Assembly (NCBI GenBank): GCA_023399465.1
Contig: JAEWPB010000170.1
Coordinates: forward strand, 1 to 9,730
DNA from: Pseudomonadota bacterium
GTDB lineage: Bacteria > Pseudomonadota > Alphaproteobacteria > Rhizobiales > Rhizobiaceae
Length of the DNA: 9,730 nt
Reading direction: 5' to 3'
The stretch's first letter is position 1; each line of letters opens with the position of its first letter. Made by a program: the position numbers and the translations under genes. Below, one piece after another: positions 5,068 to 9,730 of this stretch. The notes under the pieces are model-generated. The model searched no databases. It was not told where the DNA came from and saw only the letters and a program-made list of their open reading frames with translations.

Positions 5068-7398
5068 ATGGAAATGAACCAAATTTCTGCCAAAGCCTTT
5101 CAACGCAAGATCGACGCCTTCTGCCAACTGCGGCTGGCGCCGCTTTTCAAGGACGACGAACTTCCCCGGCTGAAGTGGTATTTGCACTCGCTCATTCAGA
5201 CGAGGAGACCGGCGCCAAGAACCAGCGGCAGGACAGACTGGCACGTTGTCGCGGCAGCCTGCGGCCTGGACACCAATCTGCTTGCGGGCAACGCGCGTCA
5301 GATCGATCCAGCCTTTGACGCCATTAGTCGGTGGATCCGGGACACGCGCCTCTTAGCCACGGCAGCAGACGCCGAAGACCGTCGAAAACAAAAGACGCCG
5401 AGGACGAAGGCGGTGCCCACAAGTCCGCGACCAGCTCGCGCGCCCCAGAACCAGCCCAAACCAGCATCGGGGGCTACCGCAGCAGGTGCAGGCACAGGTC
5501 TCGAATTCCCAGAAGCGCTGTTCGACGTCAGCGAAGATCCGGCGGACTTTTCCGAGGCGTTGCAGCTTCAGCTCCGGCGCCATGGCGAAACGTACTGGAC
5601 GCTCCATCGGGCTATCATCGGCCCGGATGACGTTACGGATAAGACAACGCTTTTGAGCTGGATCGAAGGCCGGAAGGTGCCCCGGACTGTCGAGAGTTTC
5701 GAGATCTTGTCACGGATCGAGCGACGGTACCGGCTTCCGGCCGGTTATTTCAAATCCAAGCTTCCACATCCTTTGCGATCGGCGTCAGGGTTTGAACTGT
5801 CCGGAATAGAGCCCGCGGAGCGGCGTCGCATCGCTTGGCATCTGCCTGAGGATTTCAACACGCTGTCCTTCCAGAAGAGGGAGGAAATTGTCGACTGGGT
5901 GCGGCGGGTCATTATCAGCGGCACGACGGACTACCGGAAGTACCAGGCTGCCGCTGCCAAGCAACGCTACGCCATCCGTTTCCCTGGCGTCTCCTATGGT
6001 GGGCGGGCGCCACGCGACGGTAAGATCGTCGTTCCTGCGAACTATGAGCAGACCTGGGTCGAGGATCCTGACTTGCTGTCAGGCGTGATAGAAGCGCCAC
6101 CGTCACTTGCCATGGAAATGGCCGACCTGGTGCGCTTCAAGACGTCGGCTCTGACGTCGGTCGGCTTTCAGCGAAACGGCGTCTGGGGCGAAGAAACCGC
6201 CTCGCAGAAGATCGAGCATCTCGGGCTGATGTTCGGTGCCCTTGCAGCATCCAGAGATGGAGAGGTGAAGGGCTACGGGGTGCCGGTCCGGCAGTTGACG
6301 TTTGGGCTCCTCATTTTCCCCGGTGTCTGGGATTGGTATCTGCAGTGGCGGGAGACGCGCCGCGGCTTTTTCACCGCTTGGGAAGTCGACATGTTGCGGA
6401 TCGCCTTGGCGATCACCAAGGAGGGGACCGGATGGCTTCGGCAGCATCCGGAGCTTCTGGCGCGGGTTCAGCCGATTGCCGGCCTCGTTTCGCAAAATGA
6501 GATCGACTATGCCAATGCGGACTGGCACGGCGCCTGCGACGACTTCCACAAGCATGCTGCCCACCGTGTCAAAGAGATCCAGCGGATCGCGCGCGTCCAT
6601 CGCGATCCGTTCGAGCCGATCATGCCGGTCCTTGAGGCGGCGAGCCCCGTTGGCGAGTACCGCAAAATCACCGAGGAGATCATCCGCCTGATGCCGGACG
6701 AGCATCGTTATCCTCGGCCGGCCGCTGAAGCGGTCCGATCATTCCTGATGCTGAGGCTGGGGTTGCATCTTGGGCTTCGCCAGAAGAACCTCCGGCAACT
6801 GATGCTCAATCCGAAGGGCTCGATGCCGCGCTCGGAACGCGCGCTGGAAAAGATGAAGCGCGGCGAAATACGGTGGAGTGATCGGGAAGGTGGGTGGGAG
6901 GTCTTCATTCCTGCGGTCGCCTTCAAGAACGCACACTCGTCCTTCTTTGGCGACAAGCCGTTTCGGCTCGTGCTTCCGGACCTCCTGGATCTCTACAAGT
7001 ACATCGACGCTTATGTCGACCGGCACCGCTCGGTGCTCTTGCAGTCGGCCGCGGATCCCGGCACGTTCTTCGTCAAGACTGTCAAGACGACCAGCACAAA
7101 CGCGGCCTACGACACAACTAGTTTCTACGAGGCCTGGCGTCACACCATTCAGCGCTACGGCATCTACAACCCCTATACCGGACGAGGCGCGATCAAGGGG
7201 CTGCTACCGCACGGGCCCCATAATGTTCGTGACGTGCTGGCGACCCACATTTTGAAGCAGACTGGCTCGTATGAGCAGGCGAGCTACGCCATACAGGACA
7301 CCGCCGAAATGGTCGCCAAGCACTATGGGCGCTTTCTCCCGCAGGACAAGGCGGCACTTGCGGCCCGTATCCTGAACCAGGTCTGGGAAGCTGCTTAA
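5068..7398 (+). CDS. large tyrosine recombinase with N-terminal helix-turn-helix-like region
   Basis: This is a 776-residue DNA strand-exchange enzyme of the tyrosine recombinase family. The C-terminal catalytic domain (about 530-770) shows Arg571 in HLGLRQKNL, Lys620 in VAFKNAH, His718 and Arg721 in PHNVRD, and the nucleophile Tyr753 in AKHYGRF. The third-box His/Trp is replaced by Asp744. Upstream are an N-terminal region (1-105) with a possible HTH near DWHVVAAACGLD, a Pro/Ala/Lys-rich linker (about 108-145), and an XRE-like stretch (about 190-235) with LLSWIEGRKVP. The region from about 250 to 520 probably contains the core-binding domain. At 776 residues it is far longer than the usual 300-450. 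A TGA at 5065-5067 directly precedes the ATG, so the gene cannot start earlier; no good ribosome binding site is visible. It converges on the integrase at 7420. A role in integration, excision or inversion is inferred. Confidence 0.88.
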   Translation: MEMNQISAKAFQRKIDAFCQLRLAPLFKDDELPRLKWYLHSLIQTRRPAPRTSGRTDWHVVAAACGLDTNLLAGNARQIDPAFDAISRWIRDTRLLATAADAEDRRKQKTPRTKAVPTSPRPARAPQNQPKPASGATAAGAGTGLEFPEALFDVSEDPADFSEALQLQLRRHGETYWTLHRAIIGPDDVTDKTTLLSWIEGRKVPRTVESFEILSRIERRYRLPAGYFKSKLPHPLRSASGFELSGIEPAERRRIAWHLPEDFNTLSFQKREEIVDWVRRVIISGTTDYRKYQAAAAKQRYAIRFPGVSYGGRAPRDGKIVVPANYEQTWVEDPDLLSGVIEAPPSLAMEMADLVRFKTSALTSVGFQRNGVWGEETASQKIEHLGLMFGALAASRDGEVKGYGVPVRQLTFGLLIFPGVWDWYLQWRETRRGFFTAWEVDMLRIALAITKEGTGWLRQHPELLARVQPIAGLVSQNEIDYANADWHGACDDFHKHAAHRVKEIQRIARVHRDPFEPIMPVLEAASPVGEYRKITEEIIRLMPDEHRYPRPAAEAVRSFLMLRLGLHLGLRQKNLRQLMLNPKGSMPRSERALEKMKRGEIRWSDREGGWEVFIPAVAFKNAHSSFFGDKPFRLVLPDLLDLYKYIDAYVDRHRSVLLQSAADPGTFFVKTVKTTSTNAAYDTTSFYEAWRHTIQRYGIYNPYTGRGAIKGLLPHGPHNVRDVLATHILKQTGSYEQASYAIQDTAEMVAKHYGRFLPQDKAALAARILNQVWEAA

Positions 7399-7410
7399 CG
7401 AAGAAGGAGG

Positions 7411-7431
7411 CGTCGGAAATTATTTCCGGCG
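7411..7431. terminator. hairpin at the convergent junction, possible bidirectional terminator
   Basis: CGTCGGAAA and TTTCCGGCG form a 9-bp stem with one G-T wobble around a TTA loop. The loop is the stop codon of the minus-strand integrase. It lies 12 bases after the plus-strand recombinase stop at 7396-7398. On the minus strand a pyrimidine-rich CCTCCTTCTTCG follows. There is no clean T-run on either side, so termination is likely but not certain. Confidence 0.5.
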
Positions 7432-9507
7432 TCTCGCCTCGTTCTTTGCCTCGCGTGCCCACGGTGGCGGCAGCCGCTTTTCGATCCATGGCAGCAGTTT
7501 GATAGGCTTCGGTTCGATGCCGGCGGTGATGATCGGATACTTGCTGAGAGCATCGCGCATCAAGGGCAGACCAGCGGGGTTGGTGTAGCGAAGGCTGGTC
7601 TCGCCCCCTTGGCTCAGCCGTCCGGAGATGTCGTCGATAACCACGGGCGGGACGCCAGCCTGGAGGAGTGTATCTGCCATGCCGTGGCGCAGCGCATGAA
7701 AAGCCCGAGCCCACATCTTCTCTCCGAGGGACTGCTTCATGATCGGGACAAAGACATCGTAGAAGCGGTCGCCCGGATCGTTCGCGGTCTTATCGGAGAA
7801 GAGGTCAGGGAACACGGCCTCGTACCCCAGGTTCTGGAGCGCAGCGCAATAGTCCATGAAGCCCAAGCGAACCAGCTCTTGCGGGAGCGGCAGCAGCCGC
7901 TCTGATTGCTCCGTTTTGAGCCGCCGGAATTGGTTTGTCCGCAGGATCAGCACCAGGCCGCCATCGTCTTCGGCAATATCGTCTAACGCAAGCCCTGCAA
8001 ACTCGCGCCGCCGGGCCCCGAGGTATGAGAACATGATCGGCAAGAAATAGGCGGCGTCATGAAAGACGTGCGGGCCCGGCTTTTTCCGGCCTCGATCGTG
8101 GTTCAGCGAGCCAGTGTAGATCGGGCTGGAAAAAATCGGTTTGATTTCGTCGGGCGTGGGCTTGTGCTGCTGTTTGCGAATAGAGCCAGGTTTCGGCTTT
8201 TTCGGTCTCAAGCCTTCAAACGTCCAATCGTCAACTTCGAATCCGTGGCCGCGGACATGCTTCAGAAAGTGGTTTAGATTTCCAAGGTGTTTGCGAATGG
8301 TGCCTGCTTTAAGGCCCACGGCCGCCTCTTTGCCCTCCGTCCCGGCCTTCTCGCGCAACCTCTCGCCCTCAGCGCGAAGCTCGGGTGCCGACATCGCCCT
8401 CATTCTGGCGCTCTGTCCCCAGCGAGCGGGAATATCGTTGAAGTGCTGGCGAAGCTCGCCGATATGATACTGGGTAATTTGGCCGGTGTGTTCGACGCCG
8501 TGTTCTTCGAGCACGCCCTTGAACATGCGAACGAGAGCGCGAGCATCGCGGGCGGTCGGCTCATCCCAAGCGTCCCCCATGTTCTTGACGAGCTTTTCGC
8601 ACTCGGCTTCGAAAGCCGCGAGGTGAATGACCGGTCGGGTGTTTTCCTCAACCGGTGCATTGATGGCGGCCCGCGGCGAGGGCGGAAGATCGAGCATAGT
8701 AACCGGCGGCACTTCAGGCGCAGAGGGCTCGACAACATCATCAGCGGGAACTGCGATCTCCGATAATGGCGGCGTCGCTTTCAAGGGTGCGACCTTGATG
8801 AACGCAGACTGTAGTTTCGAAGCCGAACCGCCCGTGAGTTCGCTCAGATCACGATCGGCGAGTGGATGCCGTTCCGCGACATCGAAGAGCGCTTCCGCCC
8901 GCCCGCTGAAATAGGCCTTCATGGCCTTTTCCTCGTTGAGCGGGTTTGGACTGATTTCGAAGAGGTGCATCAATCTTCGAATACCCGCCTTGAAGCCGCG
9001 CGTGTTCGCCTCTTGAAGCAGTTCAAAATAATTGGAGCCGATCGCGAAGATATGGGAGGCGGGAACTCCGTTTTGCCTGAGGTAGGCTAAGCCGCGGCAA
9101 TTGTCCTTCAGCGTCAGTTGATGGGTAATCCCGAACATACCGAGCAGCCGATAGGCCCATCCATTTTCCAAATCCATTTCCAGCTCTGAAATGTCGGCGG
9201 GCCGGCCATAGCGCCGCGCTACCATCGAGACGTCTTCGAGATGCATGAGCATCATGTCTCGTTCGTGTTCGCAAAGCTTTTGGAGCTGCGCCTTTGACAT
9301 GGGTTCCTTCTGCTTCAACTTCAGTTCGGCGACCAGCATGTTAAGCTTGCGGCCGATCGCCTGCGCTTTCTTATGATCAGAACAGTGAAGGCTCAATGAA
9401 AGCCGACTGCCCGGTTGGCACTGCTCGAAGGCGGTTGGGACGCGCGCACGCCAATAGAAGATATTGCCGCGGCGGGTGAGGTTTTCGACGTCGTGGCGGA
9501 CCGCCAT
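7420..9507 (-). CDS. tyrosine recombinase integrase beside tRNA-Gln
   Basis: This 695-residue integrase probably inserts and excises the element at the adjacent tRNA gene. The N-terminus carries an SH3-like integrase opening, NLTRRGNIFYWRARVP (residues 9-24), as in DUF6538-type integrases. A Pro-rich segment follows around 250-290, a core-binding region around 300-450, then the catalytic domain. Catalytic residues are Arg499 in YLGARRREF, Lys531 in RRLKTEQS, His604 and Arg607 in FHALRHG, and nucleophile Tyr641 in SLRYTNP. Where most relatives have His in an LGH motif this protein reads SGR (Arg630). The ATG at 9507 is preferred, with a weak AAGGG 10 bases upstream; a GTG at 9531 would add eight residues. 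The gene reads away from the tRNA, whose 3' end is about 160 bp upstream of the start. Confidence 0.9.
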   Translation of the reverse strand: MAVRHDVENLTRRGNIFYWRARVPTAFEQCQPGSRLSLSLHCSDHKKAQAIGRKLNMLVAELKLKQKEPMSKAQLQKLCEHERDMMLMHLEDVSMVARRYGRPADISELEMDLENGWAYRLLGMFGITHQLTLKDNCRGLAYLRQNGVPASHIFAIGSNYFELLQEANTRGFKAGIRRLMHLFEISPNPLNEEKAMKAYFSGRAEALFDVAERHPLADRDLSELTGGSASKLQSAFIKVAPLKATPPLSEIAVPADDVVEPSAPEVPPVTMLDLPPSPRAAINAPVEENTRPVIHLAAFEAECEKLVKNMGDAWDEPTARDARALVRMFKGVLEEHGVEHTGQITQYHIGELRQHFNDIPARWGQSARMRAMSAPELRAEGERLREKAGTEGKEAAVGLKAGTIRKHLGNLNHFLKHVRGHGFEVDDWTFEGLRPKKPKPGSIRKQQHKPTPDEIKPIFSSPIYTGSLNHDRGRKKPGPHVFHDAAYFLPIMFSYLGARRREFAGLALDDIAEDDGGLVLILRTNQFRRLKTEQSERLLPLPQELVRLGFMDYCAALQNLGYEAVFPDLFSDKTANDPGDRFYDVFVPIMKQSLGEKMWARAFHALRHGMADTLLQAGVPPVVIDDISGRLSQGGETSLRYTNPAGLPLMRDALSKYPIITAGIEPKPIKLLPWIEKRLPPPWAREAKNEARRRK

Positions 9508-9558
9508 GAGGAACTTGCCCTTGCCTGCCACCCGTGTTGCCGCCGCGCATAATTCGCG

Positions 9559-9597
9559 TGGGCATCACCTGTGGGCTACAGTTCTGGGCATCAGGTC
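9559..9597. repeat. three 13-bp direct repeats upstream of the integrase
   Basis: Units start at 9559, 9572 and 9585, all with TGGGC. The first and third share TGGGCATCA and the middle one reads TGGGCTACA. An inverted TGATGCC at 9603-9609 pairs with GGCATCA at 9587-9593. They lie in the 158-bp gap between the integrase start and the tRNA 3' end. Integrase arm-type sites or an excisionase or regulator operator are the natural candidates, by position only. Confidence 0.6.
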
Positions 9598-9665
9598 GCC
9601 AATGATGCCAAAACGATATCCGGCACGACTGGAAAATCAAGGAATTAAGGGTATTTAGGGAGAAT

Positions 9666-9730
9666 TGGCTGGGGAACCTGGATTCGAACCAAGATTAACG
9701 GAGTCAGAGTCCGCCGTTCTACCATTGAAC
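9666..9730 (-). tRNA. tRNA-Gln (anticodon CUG), 5' end outside the window
   Basis: The minus strand shows a tRNA missing only its first bases. The 3' end is TTCCCCA, then discriminator G and an encoded CCA (complement at 9666-9668). The T arm has the GGTTCGAATCC core. The anticodon stem GCGGA/TCCGT closes a CTCTGAC loop with anticodon CTG (complement at 9705-9707), which decodes CAG as glutamine. The D-loop GGTAGAAC is present at the window edge. The 3' end points at the integrase gene, as expected if the element integrated into the tRNA 3' end and restored it. The second, partial tRNA copy that would mark the other end of the element is not in this window. Confidence 0.93.

Overview
The window looks like one end of an integrated mobile element in a high-GC alphaproteobacterium, most likely of the Hyphomicrobiales (rhizobial) group. 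This placement rests on base composition, strong purine-rich ribosome binding sites, the style of the soluble FtsH-like protease, and two very large tyrosine recombinases of a kind common on rhizobial islands. No search could be run, so all family names come from motifs read in the translations.

Layout. Positions 1-36 are the last codons of an upstream gene. Positions 162-4136 hold four tightly packed plus-strand genes: a small helical protein of unknown function (162-506), an FtsH/CDC48-like AAA+ ATPase without an evident membrane anchor (506-2371), an M41-type zinc peptidase (2368-3183), and a DUF429-like predicted RNase H-fold nuclease (3210-4136). Overlaps of 1 and 4 bases and a 26-base gap imply one operon. 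The ATPase and peptidase together make one FtsH-like machine, but the gene boundary falls inside the AAA+ lid, so neither protein has a complete lid alone.

Positions 4137-4535 hold no convincing gene. They carry 21-bp-period repeats and a 36-bp direct repeat whose copies lie 201 bp apart. A 103-residue protein of unknown function follows (4536-4847). Next is a 220-bp spacer with a perfect 13-bp inverted repeat and further hairpins.

Positions 5068-9507 are two convergent tyrosine recombinase genes separated by about 21 bp, with a hairpin at their junction. The second starts about 160 bp from the 3' end of a tRNA-Gln(CUG) gene that runs off the right edge. This is the classic arrangement of an integrase at its tRNA attachment site. 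A three-fold 13-bp-period repeat in the gap between them may be an integrase arm site or an operator.

The most interesting candidate system is the 162-4136 operon, a split soluble AAA+ protease joined to a predicted nuclease and a small partner protein, carried next to an integration module. A defence or element-maintenance role is inference from context only.
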